From positions 620,001 through 684,000 of the forward strand of contig NZ_JACOQK010000001.1 in NCBI RefSeq assembly GCF_014297275.1: a stretch of 64,000 nt of DNA. Reading direction: 5' to 3'. This stretch comes from Clostridium facile. Its GTDB lineage: Bacteria; Bacillota; Clostridia; Oscillospirales; Ruminococcaceae. Made by a program: the position numbers and the translations under genes. Shown here one piece after another: positions 34,242-42,550 of this stretch. The stretch's first letter is position 1. Each line of letters starts with the position of its first letter. The notes beneath the pieces were generated by a model. The model was not told the origin of the DNA. It ran no database searches and saw only the letters and a program-made list of their open reading frames with translations.

Positions 34242-34754
34242 CTACTGTGCCAGTTCCACCGTGGAGATGATATCGTCAATCTGTTCCTGTACCTCATTTT
34301 TGCTGTCGTCATACGGGGTTTGGGAGTTGATCACCACATACCCGCCATCATAAGCAAAGCCGTACAGGTCAAACTTGCAGTCAGTACCGTTGTAAACCCA
34401 GTTTTGGGTGTAGTGGAGGGCGTCTTTCCCGCTGATTTTTTGGGATTTTTCTTCCTTCCATTCCCCAACTTGAATGTTTTCTTCCGGCTCGGCGTTTTTG
34501 ATTTGGTCCACATAGGCTTCCAAAGCCTGTTGGCCGTCCTCCGCCTCGGTGTAAAAGATCGACATGCTGCTCTCCCCGTTTTGCAGTACATGGGTGTTCT
34601 CATACCAGCTATCCTGGCATTCCCATTCCGGCGGGGCCTTGTATTCGATCACATTGTTAATCTGGTAGCTTTCCCATCCGCTGGTGTTGGGGGAACATCC
34701 CGCCATCATCCCAACGCAGAGGATGCCCGCAATTGCTGTTAGAATTTTTTTCAT
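34242..34754 (-). CDS. lipoprotein of the paralog family (member E)
   Basis: 170 aa from ATG 34754 (GAGGGAT upstream). Signal MKKILTAIAGILCVGMMAGC. Mature part: GWESYQINNVIEYKAPPEWE, SMSIFYTEAEDG, GKDALHYTQNWV, YVVINSQTPYDD...IDDIISTVELAQ. Directly downstream of member F (stop and start 12 bp apart). 34087-34241 holds only upstream DNA of D. Confidence 0.8.
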   Translation of the reverse strand: MKKILTAIAGILCVGMMAGCSPNTSGWESYQINNVIEYKAPPEWECQDSWYENTHVLQNGESSMSIFYTEAEDGQQALEAYVDQIKNAEPEENIQVGEWKEEKSQKISGKDALHYTQNWVYNGTDCKFDLYGFAYDGGYVVINSQTPYDDSKNEVQEQIDDIISTVELAQ

Positions 34755-34766
34755 CGTATCCCTCAA

Positions 34767-35303
34767 TTAAGAAAATGTTATGGTTTGTAAAATTTGTTCC
34801 ACCGTCTGTTCCAGCTCTTTTTTGTTTTCCCCCTGGGGGACGGTGGTCCAGATGGATAAGCCGGTGTTGCCCGACGTCAGGCGATAAGTATTGAGTTCAC
34901 TTTCTACGGATGAACCGCTGATATAGGAGTTCATCTGGGTGTGGAACGCCGTTTTTCCGCCGATTTGTTTGGGCCATCCCTTCTGGAGGGTTCCAACCGT
35001 ATGTAAGCTCTCCTTTTCGCTGTCAATCGTAGTTTGGTAGTAGCTTTCCACATCGGAAGGGGAAGCAGGCTGGTAGGATTCGATGGTTACCTCGCAATAG
35101 CTGTCCCCTTGTTCCAGATAACACCGAACCGAATCCAGTTCGGCAAACTGGAATTCCTCGGTTTCCCAATCACTAGGGGTGGAAAAACGGACGGTATCGC
35201 CAACTGTTTGTTCCTGCCAGCCTTTGGTATCCACGGTGGAACACCCAGTTACCATGCAGGCGGAAAGGATGCCCGCTACCATTGCCATCAAAATTTTTTT
35301 CAT
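34767..35303 (-). CDS. lipoprotein of the paralog family (member F)
   Basis: 178 aa. Signal MKKILMAMVAGILSACMVTG with lipidated Cys 21. Mature part: GWQEQTVGDTVRFSTPSDWE, VTIESYQPAS, GKTAFHTQMNSY, GLSIWTTVPQ...VEQILQTITFS. Spaced 9 bp from member G; same operon. Confidence 0.8.
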   Translation of the reverse strand: MKKILMAMVAGILSACMVTGCSTVDTKGWQEQTVGDTVRFSTPSDWETEEFQFAELDSVRCYLEQGDSYCEVTIESYQPASPSDVESYYQTTIDSEKESLHTVGTLQKGWPKQIGGKTAFHTQMNSYISGSSVESELNTYRLTSGNTGLSIWTTVPQGENKKELEQTVEQILQTITFS

Positions 35304-35312
35304 CTCGTACCT

Positions 35313-35810
35313 CTATTTCGTAAATCGGATGGAATCCAGTACTTGATCCATTTCCTGTTCCAGCTGGCGTTTTCCAGTGCCATCCTCCACCATTGTGGTG
35401 ACATTTAACCAGTAATCCTCATTCAAAGCCACAAGGTAGGTGTGGTTATTTTCGATAGTGGATTCTAATACAACCGCTGTTTTTCCACCAATTTTCTTTG
35501 GCCAACTTTTTTTCGCCTGGTCATTCTCTTTGTTCTCGTCTAAAAACCATTGGATGGTTTCCGCCACGGTTTCATTGTCCCGTTTTTCATATAGGTGGAA
35601 TGTCATTGCCCCACCGCTAAACTCATCAATAATGAAGGTCATCTGCCCATATTCGGTGTCAGGATACGCCTTCCAGGAAGGGTCGTATTGGAACGTCATT
35701 TGTCCTTCGATGTCGTAGGTTTCCCAGCCTTTCATGCTCACATTGGAACATCCAGTTACCACACCGGCGCAGAGGATTCCCGCCAGCAATACTGCCAAAG
35801 ATTTTTTCAT
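35313..35810 (-). CDS. lipoprotein of the paralog family (member G)
   Basis: 165 aa from ATG 35810 (the longer frame to 35951 has no signal peptide). MKKSLAVLLAGILCAGVVTG then Cys 21. Mature part: GWETYDIEGQMTFQYDPSWK, MTFHLYEKRDN, KTAVVLESTIENN, YWLNVTTMVED...LDSIRFTK. First gene of the G-F-E-D unit. The 270 bp upstream (35811-36043) hold no other gene. Confidence 0.8.
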   Translation of the reverse strand: MKKSLAVLLAGILCAGVVTGCSNVSMKGWETYDIEGQMTFQYDPSWKAYPDTEYGQMTFIIDEFSGGAMTFHLYEKRDNETVAETIQWFLDENKENDQAKKSWPKKIGGKTAVVLESTIENNHTYLVALNEDYWLNVTTMVEDGTGKRQLEQEMDQVLDSIRFTK

Positions 35811-36043
35811 GTCAAAAACCCCTTTTCGAAAAATTGAAATAACCGTTAAAATCCTTTTCCGTTTTTTCTTTCTGTCCCGTATTCCTTTTATCGTTGGAAC
35901 AGTATCGGCTATCCATTGGCAGCCCATCGGTCCCTCCAGTAGTTCCACCAAATAAAACAGGGTTGAGTCCTTGCCGCCTACCTTCTATTTGGTAAAAACA
36001 ATAAATTATATCCATTATACCATATCTATGAAAATTTTCCAAC

Positions 36044-36072
36044 AAAAAGGCAGCAAATATTGCCGCCTTTTT
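36044..36072 (-). terminator. terminator of the K-J-I-H lipoprotein unit
   Basis: AAAAAGGC.GCAA and TTGC.GCCTTTTT pair with symmetric single mismatches, right after the stop of member H. Confidence 0.8.
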
Positions 36073-36081
36073 CCGTTCCCT

Positions 36082-36570
36082 TTAAATCTTATGGATACTT
36101 TTTACAAATAGGTCGATTTTCTCCTCAACTTCTTTGGTTTCGCTAAACGTCTGTACATTGCAGTACCAGCCGTCGCCAAAATTCACTAGGTACTGTTTTG
36201 TTATGGAGCCGTCCTCATGTTTTTTTTCAAAAGCCATGGCGGTTTTTCCAGCGATTTTTGTGGATTTACCAGCTTCCCAGTCATCTTCCTTCAAAAAATC
36301 CACATAGTCCTGGGCATCCTCTTCCTTCCATTTGGAAAAAAGGATGCTTCCTATGCCGATACACTCCTCGCCGTCCATCCATTCAAATCCGGCTGCTGTA
36401 TCGCTTTCCCCGTTGCCATATTCGATGATTTCCCAATCTGGCGCGAAACTGTATTCGATTTTATCGCCAAGTTGATAGGTGTCCCATCCTTTTGGAACAT
36501 TTGTGCCGCATCCGCATAAAATGCCCAAACTCGCCAAAACAGCAATGATGCTAATGATCCACTTTTTCAT
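36082..36570 (-). CDS. lipoprotein of the paralog family (member H)
   Basis: 162 aa from ATG 36570 (GGAGG upstream). MKKWIISIIAVLASLGILCG followed by CG. Mature part: GWDTYQLGDKIEYSFAPDWE, GIGSILFSKWKEED, GKTAMAFEKKHED, WYCNVQTFSETKE...FVKSIHKI. Last gene of the K-J-I-H unit. Confidence 0.8.
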   Translation of the reverse strand: MKKWIISIIAVLASLGILCGCGTNVPKGWDTYQLGDKIEYSFAPDWEIIEYGNGESDTAAGFEWMDGEECIGIGSILFSKWKEEDAQDYVDFLKEDDWEAGKSTKIAGKTAMAFEKKHEDGSITKQYLVNFGDGWYCNVQTFSETKEVEEKIDLFVKSIHKI

Positions 36571-36583
36571 TTTCAACCTCCGT

Positions 36584-37171
36584 TTATCCAATTACCTTTA
36601 TTTTATCCAAAATCATTTCGATTTCCTTCGCTACTTCCCCCGTTGGATCGTAGGCTGGTTGTAACGATACAAAAATACTACAGTATACTCCATTCCCAAA
36701 ATCTAAGGCGTACTCATGATCTATTTGCCCATCGGTCTTTTTTCTCACCAAATGGGCAGCGGGTTTCCCTCCAATTGTTGTATCAGGGTAGCGTTCATAC
36801 TCAAATTGTTCTACCGAAAAATCCAAATGGAACTGAAAATAGTCCGGTTCATCCTCTTGATAAAAGGAAATCGAAATAGAGGCAGCATTTTTGAACCCGT
36901 CCGAACTATTGCCCGTCATGCGATAAAATCCGTCTGTAGCAATCAGGTTGTTCAATTCATACGAAGGAATACTTTGTTCCCAGCTGGAAGGGAATTCGTA
37001 TTCCAGCTTATTGTATAGTTGGTAGGTCTGAACCGTTTCCTCCTCTTGGGAGGAAACCTGGCTGGAAGCGGGCAGGGAAGAGCTTTCCACCTGGGTAGCT
37101 TTCCCACAGCCACATAACAACCCTCCGCATATCAGTAGAGCTGCAACTATGTATAAAAAATTCTTTTTCAT
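36584..37171 (-). CDS. lipoprotein of the paralog family (member I)
   Basis: 195 aa from ATG 37171. MKKNFLYIVAALLICGGLLC then GCG; a Ser/Glu-rich linker follows. Domain: TYQLYNKLEYEFPSSWEQS, SISFYQEDEPDYF, GKPAAHLVRKKTD, VYCSIFVSLQPAY...ILDKIKVIG. It partly overlaps the start region of member H's frame, consistent with one transcript. Confidence 0.8.
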   Translation of the reverse strand: MKKNFLYIVAALLICGGLLCGCGKATQVESSSLPASSQVSSQEEETVQTYQLYNKLEYEFPSSWEQSIPSYELNNLIATDGFYRMTGNSSDGFKNAASISISFYQEDEPDYFQFHLDFSVEQFEYERYPDTTIGGKPAAHLVRKKTDGQIDHEYALDFGNGVYCSIFVSLQPAYDPTGEVAKEIEMILDKIKVIG

Positions 37172-37185
37172 CTTTTTTCTCAAAA

Positions 37186-37740
37186 TTATACAGAAATGGT
37201 TCCAAGTAGCTTTTTCAGGGTTTTCATGGAGTTTTTCCCCAGCTTTTCCTGGTCGGTGCTGGCGGTAATTTTCATGTAGCCGTCCTCTGTTTCAAAAGCG
37301 AATACTTCATTATAGCTGATGGAATCATCTTCAGGGTCCTGGTTCAGATAGGAAAAATGCCTTGCCTCTTCCCCGGCAATGGTAACATGGGAGAGCTCCG
37401 TATATTCACTATAGCTGTAGTCATCGGTCTTTTCCTCCTCCACATAAGGGGTGAGGGACTCGTCCAAATTGGAGTAGATGTGGAACTCATCGGTGGATAA
37501 ATCTGTATAAAAAATGTTCAGGGAAAAATCATCCACGGAATAGGTAGTGGTATCCATATCCAAAAGTTCGTAGTCGAATGCTTCCCCCCATTCCTGGGGT
37601 ACTTCGTAATCCACCGGACCAGTGGAATGGTCAATCCAAGCCCCTTTGGTGTAGTCGATCGTATCATCTTTTCCCCCGCAGCCGCTCAAACATCCAGCCG
37701 CCAGCACGAAACCCATCATACACGCAACAATCTTTTTCAT
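37186..37740 (-). CDS. lipoprotein of the paralog family (member J)
   Basis: 184 aa from ATG 37740 (AGGAGGC upstream). MKKIVACMMGFVLAAGCLSG then CGG. Mature part: GAWIDHSTGPVDYEVPQEWG, LNIFYTDLSTDEF, GEEARHFSYLNQD, GYMKITASTDQEK...LKKLLGTISV. Second gene of the K-J-I-H unit. Confidence 0.8.
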   Translation of the reverse strand: MKKIVACMMGFVLAAGCLSGCGGKDDTIDYTKGAWIDHSTGPVDYEVPQEWGEAFDYELLDMDTTTYSVDDFSLNIFYTDLSTDEFHIYSNLDESLTPYVEEEKTDDYSYSEYTELSHVTIAGEEARHFSYLNQDPEDDSISYNEVFAFETEDGYMKITASTDQEKLGKNSMKTLKKLLGTISV

Positions 37741-37753
37741 CTCAAGCCTCCTA

Positions 37754-38326
37754 TCATACAACACTTTCCACTATCTGGTCTGCGGTTTTCCTGGCGTTTT
37801 CCTTTAGTCCATCCCCATCGGAGGAATGGAATTCCAGCACAAACAGGTCAGTTTTGCCGAACCAGTCGCCTGGAACTGCCACATCTACCGCATATACTTC
37901 GGTATAAGTGAAATCTTTCGTGTCATCGTAGCGAGTTTTATAACAGAAATGTTCCGCATTCTGGTCTCCCATGATTACAGAATCCAGTGATTCAGACGGG
38001 CTTCTGTCTACATCCTCATCTTCATCTCCGTCCTGATAGAAATTTGCATAATCTTGGGCGTTTTCATAAGCAGAAGTCAATTTTCCTGTCTCATAAAGGG
38101 TAAGCTGTACCCAAAAGGTATCCGCATGATAGATGTGAGATTGAAAGACTTCAATTGGTGAGTCATATTCCGGTTCTCCCCAGGATTCCGGAACCTGATA
38201 CGCAACTGACCCCAGGTGTTGGTGATTCCAGATTTCCTGGGTGTAGTCCTGCCCCGGGTCGTTTTGGCAGCCAGAAAAACACAGTAAAGTGCAAGCAACC
38301 AACAGCAATGCAATTAATTTTTTTAT
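37754..38326 (-). CDS. lipoprotein of the paralog family (member K), possible AUA start
   Basis: 190 aa if started at ATA 38326: AAGGAG, 7 bp, ATA, then KKLIALLLVACTLLCFSGC, a perfect family signal peptide with the ATG expected exactly at ATA. The first in-frame TTG (38308) lacks a ribosome site and would cut the n-region Lys pair. Mature part: GSVAYQVPESWGE, VQLTLYETGKL, NAEHFCYKTRYDD, DLFVLEFHSSDGD...ADQIVESVV. First gene of its unit; either AUA initiation or a mutated start. Confidence 0.7.
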   Translation of the reverse strand: MKKLIALLLVACTLLCFSGCQNDPGQDYTQEIWNHQHLGSVAYQVPESWGEPEYDSPIEVFQSHIYHADTFWVQLTLYETGKLTSAYENAQDYANFYQDGDEDEDVDRSPSESLDSVIMGDQNAEHFCYKTRYDDTKDFTYTEVYAVDVAVPGDWFGKTDLFVLEFHSSDGDGLKENARKTADQIVESVV

Positions 38327-38480
38327 TTGTATTCTCCTTAAAAAGCATCATTTTCCTATTTATCATAGCGGATTTTTCGGGGGAATGCAAGAGAGTTTGC
38401 CAATATTTAGAAGAAAAATAAAATTTTTGTCGAAATATCAAAATTATAGAGGTAAAAATTGGATATTTTTTCTTACCCTT

Positions 38481-38770
38481 TGGTGGGACGAACGGCATTT
38501 TATTTGGGATGAATGATATGCCAATGGGGGAGAAAAGAGCTATTTTACTGGCTTACACAGCATATTACCCAAAATAGATATAAATATTTTAGAGGAATCG
38601 CCGAAATTTTTCTCCCTAAATCTGGATAAAATAACAAAAATAATCCTGATTTTGGGATAAGATGATATCTTTTGGGATGAACTGCATTTTTGGAAAAGGC
38701 TATCATGAAAATTTTATGAAAATAAAAGAAATTCTGGGACAAAATGCAAGAATTAGGGATAACCTGTATT
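38481..38770. repeat. GGGA-box module, copy C1 (most diverged)
   Basis: Boxes of the type tTGGGAyGAAcTGCA have their GGG at 38485, 38506, 38526, 38654, 38674, 38736 and 38756. Gaps are 21, 20, 128, 20, 62 and 20. This is the same spacing as copies C2-C4. Between boxes lie AT-rich stretches that are also conserved (ATAACAAAAATA; ATGAAAATTTTATGAAAA). No gene in 38345-38862. Confidence 0.75.
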
Positions 38771-38862
38771 TTAGCTGTTCTATTTTCTAAAATTAGGTAA
38801 AAATGGTTCTTTGTCCTCACAGCCTTTTTGTTTTCTTCCAACGCTAGCCAGGAAAAAAGCGC

Positions 38863-38888
38863 CTATCGGATTTCGATAAGCGCTTTTT
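38863..38888 (-). terminator. terminator of the XRE-DUF6514 gene
   Basis: AAAAAGCGC.TATCG and CGATA.GCGCTTTTT pair, with T's on the minus strand, 4 bp after the stop codon. Confidence 0.85.
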
Positions 38889-38891
38889 CCA

Positions 38892-39368
38892 TCATACTTT
38901 TGCAAAAGGGGAATAGAACGCGATCAAACTATCCTCCCAAACATAGGGGAACTGATCTGGTTCTATCTGGCATTCGGTGCATGTTTCAGCCAACATCAGG
39001 GTAAACCGGAGATCTTCCGAAATATCAGGGATTGTCTCCAGGTAGGAAATACAGCCCGAACGGTTTGTCCAAATCTGTATCCCATACTGGCAGCCGGATT
39101 TTTCAGAAGATTTTCGGTTTTCCACTGTTACTAAGTATAAGTAGCAGTCCGGTTGGTTTGTGTTGCCGGGTTTTAGTTCATTTAAACTAATTTCCAAAAC
39201 CGATGCTAAACGTACAGCGGTGGTCAGTTTCGGGTTTACCCGTCCAATTTCAATATCCTGGTAATGGCGTGCGCTGATTTTACATAATTCAGCGGCTTGT
39301 TCCTGTGTCAGTTTCTTTTCCTTTCTTGCTTGGTACAATAAGTTGGAAAAATCTTTTTTTATGGACAT
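38892..39368 (-). CDS. XRE HTH protein fused to a DUF6514-like domain
   Basis: 158 aa. Residues 1-65 are a lambda-repressor HTH (ARKEKKLTQEQAAELCKISA, RHYQDIEIGRVNPKL). Residues ~75-155 match the DUF6514 pattern (YLYLVTVENRKSSEKSGCQY, AETCTECQIEPDQFPYVWED). DUF6514 is a small clostridial domain of unknown role; fusion to HTH suggests a sensor or partner-binding domain. GGGAGG precedes the ATG. Lies between box modules C1 and C2. Confidence 0.8.
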   Translation of the reverse strand: MSIKKDFSNLLYQARKEKKLTQEQAAELCKISARHYQDIEIGRVNPKLTTAVRLASVLEISLNELKPGNTNQPDCYLYLVTVENRKSSEKSGCQYGIQIWTNRSGCISYLETIPDISEDLRFTLMLAETCTECQIEPDQFPYVWEDSLIAFYSPFAKV

Positions 39369-39637
39369 GTTTTTACCTCCCTTTGGGATTGTAACCCAGA
39401 ACCGGAGGGCATTAACACGAGCTAAAGTTCATGTTATCACAATTCATCAATTATTTAGGAAATGGATTGTGAAAATATACCAAAACTTACCTGATGTCAG
39501 ATTACAACATTTTACAAATAAAAGCCCTTCTTCCCGGGGTTCTAATGGAACAAAAGCGGCACAGCATAGTAAAAAGGGGGAGAAAACTGCTGCGCCGCCG
39601 GTATTAGGATGTTGCCATCCTGTGGTTTCCTAAATTT
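39369..39637. other. intergenic DNA with one GC hairpin
   Basis: No supported gene. GCGGCACAGCA (39556-39566) and TGCTGCGCCGC near 39587-39597 form an 11-bp stem with one mismatch; on either strand it could end transcription from the ArpU-like gene. A plus-strand 96-aa frame here has no ribosome site. Confidence 0.4.
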
Positions 39638-40075
39638 CTATTGTAATTGTATCACAGGGACGAAGTGACATTCTATGGCTTCTAGCGCTTTCCGATGGAG
39701 CCGTATGGTATGGCGGTAATCGTAGTTGATTTCCTCCGCCACCCGTTCCCAGGTGAAACCGTTGATGTAACGGTATTCCAGTAAAAGCCGCAGCACCTGG
39801 TCATCAATCCCTTGGATTGCCTCTTCAATCTGCTGTTTTAATAAAACAAGCTGTTCAATCCGGTCGCAAATCAGTTGGGTAATCCGGTCCATCTGTTCAA
39901 TGGAAGTTTGGATTTTGTCCACCTTGCACCCACCGGAAACCACCGTGTCAGAATAGTTGGCGGAAATTCGATAAGCAAGGTCATTCCAATCATCCCGTTC
40001 CTTGGTTAGCCGGATAATTTCCCGTTTTGTAGTCTGGTACTGTGCCAGTACCTGTTTTTTCTCTTGTATTGTCAT
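39638..40075 (-). CDS. DUF1492/ArpU-like phage transcription regulator
   Basis: 145 aa from ATG 40075 (AAGGAAG upstream). The N-terminal part is a coiled coil (LAQYQTTKREIIRLTKERDD). The C-terminal part is a sigma-70 region-4-like HTH (LLEYRYINGFTWERVAEEIN, YDYRHTIRLHRKALEAIE). Such proteins control late genes in phages and ICEs. Between box modules C1 and C2. Confidence 0.8.
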   Translation of the reverse strand: MTIQEKKQVLAQYQTTKREIIRLTKERDDWNDLAYRISANYSDTVVSGGCKVDKIQTSIEQMDRITQLICDRIEQLVLLKQQIEEAIQGIDDQVLRLLLEYRYINGFTWERVAEEINYDYRHTIRLHRKALEAIECHFVPVIQLQ

Positions 40076-40130
40076 AATGTAACGCTTCCTTTCTTTTTCC
40101 ACCGGAATATCCTACCCTTATTCTACTAGT

Positions 40131-40436
40131 TTGGGATGGGATACGCCCATCTGGGACGAACTGCACTTTTGTGGGACGAAATGCATCCGATTTAGGGGTA
40201 AAACCATTGTTTTTCTTGGGAATACAGCATATTGACTAAAATGATAATTAAAATTTTATTTGAAATGCTGAATTTTTACTCCCTGAATTTAGAAAAAATA
40301 ACAAAAATATTGGTATTTTAGGGATGATACGGATTATTCTGGGACGAACTGCATTTTTTCAAATCGTTGCCATGAAAATATTATGAAAACAATGGAAAAT
40401 TTGGGACGAAATACAAAATATAGGGATAAACAACAT
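40131..40436. repeat. GGGA-box module, copy C2
   Basis: GGG positions: 40133, 40153, 40173, 40194, then 40321, 40341, then 40403, 40423. Box form CTGGGACGAACTGCA, GTGGGACGAAATGCA and variants. Spacing 20-20-21, 127, 20, 62, 20. Long stretches are identical to C3 and C4, including CAGCATATT and TTTTACTCCCTGAATTTAG. Confidence 0.85.
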
Positions 40437-40547
40437 TTATACCGTTATATTTTCCGATATTCGTAAATTTGATTTTGTCAATTGGCTGTTGTTGCACTCT
40501 TATAATATGTAAAAATATACCAGTTGCTTGTTTCAACTATTGAAATA

Positions 40548-40568
40548 ACATTTAGTAAATGTCAAACT
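40548..40568. promoter_or_regulatory. palindrome ahead of box module C3
   Basis: ACATTTA-G-TAAATGT (40548-40562) continues into CAAACT; the half ATGTCAAACT recurs at 44030-44039 ahead of C4. Distance from its end to the first box is ~54 bp in both places. Probably a protein-binding site. Confidence 0.55.
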
Positions 40569-40610
40569 ACAATTATTTGTGCCCTTACTCCTCTTTTGTC
40601 CTGTCAAATC

Positions 40611-40900
40611 CTTGTGGGACGAACTGCACTTCCTGTGGGACGAAATACATCCAATTAGGGGGTAAAAACGTCAATTTTCCTTTTAATACAGCATATTAAC
40701 TAAAATAAAAATTAAAATTTTATTTGAAGTGCTGAATTTTTACTCCCTGAATTTAGAAAAAATAACAAAAATATTGGCGTTTTAGGGATAATACGGATTA
40801 TTCTGGGATGAACTGCATTTTTTCAAATCGTTGCCATGAAAATATTATGAAAACAATGGAAAATTTGGGACGAAATTCAAAATACAGGGACAAACAACAT
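40611..40900. repeat. GGGA-box module, copy C3
   Basis: GGG positions 40616, 40637, 40658, 40785, 40805, 40867, 40887; spacings 21, 21, 127, 20, 62, 20. Almost identical to C2 from 40690 onward. Confidence 0.85.
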
Positions 40901-40931
40901 TTATACCGTTATATTTTTCTGTTTTTGGAAA

Positions 40932-41057
40932 TCAATCCCCTTTCCAATGGTCGTAAAAAATCAGGATTAAAGCCGTCAGGCAGGAACCTCCCACCGCTGC
41001 GCAGAGGATTAAAACCTGTAGCGCCCATGCTTCTGCAAAAATGATTTGATGCACCAA
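40932..41057 (-). CDS. small single-TM protein (~41 aa)
   Basis: AGGAGG (41064-41069 on the minus strand), short space, TTG 41057 or GTG 41054, then HQIIFAEAWALQVLILCAAV, GGSCLTALILIFYDHWKGD, stop at 40932. One hydrophobic helix with aromatic/charged ends. Such short peptides beside phage-type modules include holin-like proteins and type I toxins. It adjoins box module C3. Non-ATG start lowers certainty. Confidence 0.55.
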   Translation of the reverse strand: MVHQIIFAEAWALQVLILCAAVGGSCLTALILIFYDHWKGD

Positions 41058-41105
41058 CACCACCTCCTGGTTTTAGTTTATGTGTGGGACAAACCTTTGG
41101 ATTCC

Positions 41106-41795
41106 TTAAAGTTCTGGTATGTGCATTCCAAATTGGGCGAGTTCCTCTAAATCATACGAAGGCTTGTCCTGGCTGTAGGCATCGTTATAGTTACCCTCCA
41201 ACACTTTGGCAATATTGGTTTCGTCTATCATCCAATCGAATCCAGCAGTCCATTTTCGTGAATTTTCCCCTTTTAGGAAACTGCTTTGCTGGGCTGCCTC
41301 AAACACCTGCTTGAACTCTTCTAACCCAAACCCCTTTTTGTGCAGGTTTTGGATTGCCTTCCGCCGGCCTTCGGTGATAGCCATGCAGGGAGGGAAGGAG
41401 ATACAAATATGATGGTATAATGAAAAAACCTGTTCCTCAAAAGGGGAGGGGGGATCAAAATCCGTTTTCTTTTCCTTTTCTTTTGTGTTTGTCTTATCCT
41501 TTGTGTTTTCTTTTTCCTTTGTATTAGGATGCGACGGGATGGGTTGGCATTCCGCGCTCCATCTTTTTTGTGCGTTTTTTCTTCCCTTCTGGCATTTTTC
41601 CTCATATTTTTGTTTATCCCGGTCAATTTGTGCCGCAATAAAAGAAAACGCCATGTTGGTAACCTGGTCTAAATGGGGCTTTTTGCCGTATTGGGCGTAG
41701 TCAAATAGGGCAAGCAGAAGTTCCCCACGCTGGGCATTACTCAACAGTTCCAATTGCGGGCGGTAATCAAAAAACAAAACAAAGAACTTCTGCAT
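41106..41795 (-). CDS. phage replication protein with DUF6291 and DnaD-like parts
   Basis: 229 aa. N-terminal ~85 residues: FFDYRPQLELLSNAQRGELL, FIAAQIDRDKQKYEEKCQKG, the DUF6291 pattern seen in phage replisome organisers. A Lys/Glu/Thr linker (~90-125) follows, then a DnaD-like C-terminal helix set (KGFGLEEFKQVFEAAQQSSF, WTAGFDWMIDETNIAKVLEG). It would bind origin DNA and recruit helicase loader. The nearby box modules are obvious candidate binding sites. No helicase loader gene follows. Confidence 0.8.
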   Translation of the reverse strand: MQKFFVLFFDYRPQLELLSNAQRGELLLALFDYAQYGKKPHLDQVTNMAFSFIAAQIDRDKQKYEEKCQKGRKNAQKRWSAECQPIPSHPNTKEKENTKDKTNTKEKEKKTDFDPPSPFEEQVFSLYHHICISFPPCMAITEGRRKAIQNLHKKGFGLEEFKQVFEAAQQSSFLKGENSRKWTAGFDWMIDETNIAKVLEGNYNDAYSQDKPSYDLEELAQFGMHIPEL

Positions 41796-41820
41796 GTGGT
41801 CACCATCCTAGAAAATTGGT

Positions 41821-42096
41821 TTATTTTGTGCCATATTTTCCTTTATTTTTCCATTTATTCTGGACAAAATCGTCGGAATGGGATATAATAGGAACGTATG
41901 TTCTTTTATAAAGGGCAACAGTACGCAGGCTGATAGGGTCGGTGGCATACCCGCAAATGGTAATTTTCCCATCTAAAATCAGCCGGGAAATGATAGGGTA
42001 AACCAGCTCCAAATCGGTGTAGCCCATACAGGTGGCAATCTCCCTGGTGGTGAGCTGCCCAATGTTTAAAACACGCAAAATCTCTTGTTCTGTCAT
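41821..42096 (-). CDS. small HTH protein
   Basis: 91 aa from ATG 42096 (GGAGGGATGG upstream; longer frame unsupported). Pattern MTEQEILRVLNIGQLTTREI then ATCMGYTDLELVYPIISRLI is a winged-helix-like unit. C-terminal basic tail. Overlaps the next gene by 4 bp (ATGA-type), so it belongs to the 42532-to-41106 run. Confidence 0.65.
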   Translation of the reverse strand: MTEQEILRVLNIGQLTTREIATCMGYTDLELVYPIISRLILDGKITICGYATDPISLRTVALYKRTYVPIISHSDDFVQNKWKNKGKYGTK

Positions 42097-42344
42097 GTTC
42101 CATCCCTCCATTTTTTCTCTTCCTGTTGGGCAGAAAGGGAATCCGGGCAAAATGGAAGCTTTTTGGCTTTCCGTTTGCGGGGAAAGAGTTTTGGCAGCCA
42201 GATTCCACCTACCATCAAACTCAGCCCCACGCCGCACCGGAGTAGGCATCCAGCCAGGCTCACCTGTCCTTGGTCAGAAAGCCCCAGGCTGCCGTGAACA
42301 ATCAGCAGCCCTGCTAATACACAAAAACATTGTGCGAACTTCAT
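42093..42344 (-). CDS. small membrane protein
   Basis: 83 aa. Two hydrophobic segments (CFCVLAGLLIVHGSLGL, ~6-22; VSLAGCLLRCGVGLSLMVGG, ~28-47) and a very basic C-terminal tail (FPRKRKAKK). It overlaps both neighbours by 4 bp, so it is translated with them. Function unknown. Confidence 0.6.
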   Translation of the reverse strand: MKFAQCFCVLAGLLIVHGSLGLSDQGQVSLAGCLLRCGVGLSLMVGGIWLPKLFPRKRKAKKLPFCPDSLSAQQEEKKWRDGT

Positions 42345-42532
42345 TCCGCCGCCACCTTCTTTGGAACGGTCAGATGTTTCTGCTCAAATTCCCATAAATC
42401 CTGCTCCCGGATGCGGTATTCCTTGCCCAGCTTGATGGCGGGCAGCTTTTTGGTCCGAATCCAATTCCAAATGGTTACTGTTTTTACTTGGTAGCGGTCG
42501 GCTACCTGGTCGCATGTGTAAAGGTGAAACAT
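42341..42532 (-). CDS. excisionase-family HTH protein
   Basis: 63 aa, complete. LYTCDQVADRYQVKTVTIWN, WIRTKKLPAIKLGKEYRIRE is the MerR-like fold of excisionase/AlpA-type proteins. These bind DNA at attachment sites or promoters. GGAGG precedes the ATG. First gene of the leftward run and divergent from the XRE repressor. No integrase in the window. Confidence 0.85.
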   Translation of the reverse strand: MFHLYTCDQVADRYQVKTVTIWNWIRTKKLPAIKLGKEYRIREQDLWEFEQKHLTVPKKVAAE

Positions 42533-42550
42533 AAAAAAACCTCCTGTTTC

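Noticed and set aside
39343..39633. 96-aa plus-strand frame
   Set aside because: No ribosome site, antisense overlap with the XRE-DUF6514 start, and low-complexity end.
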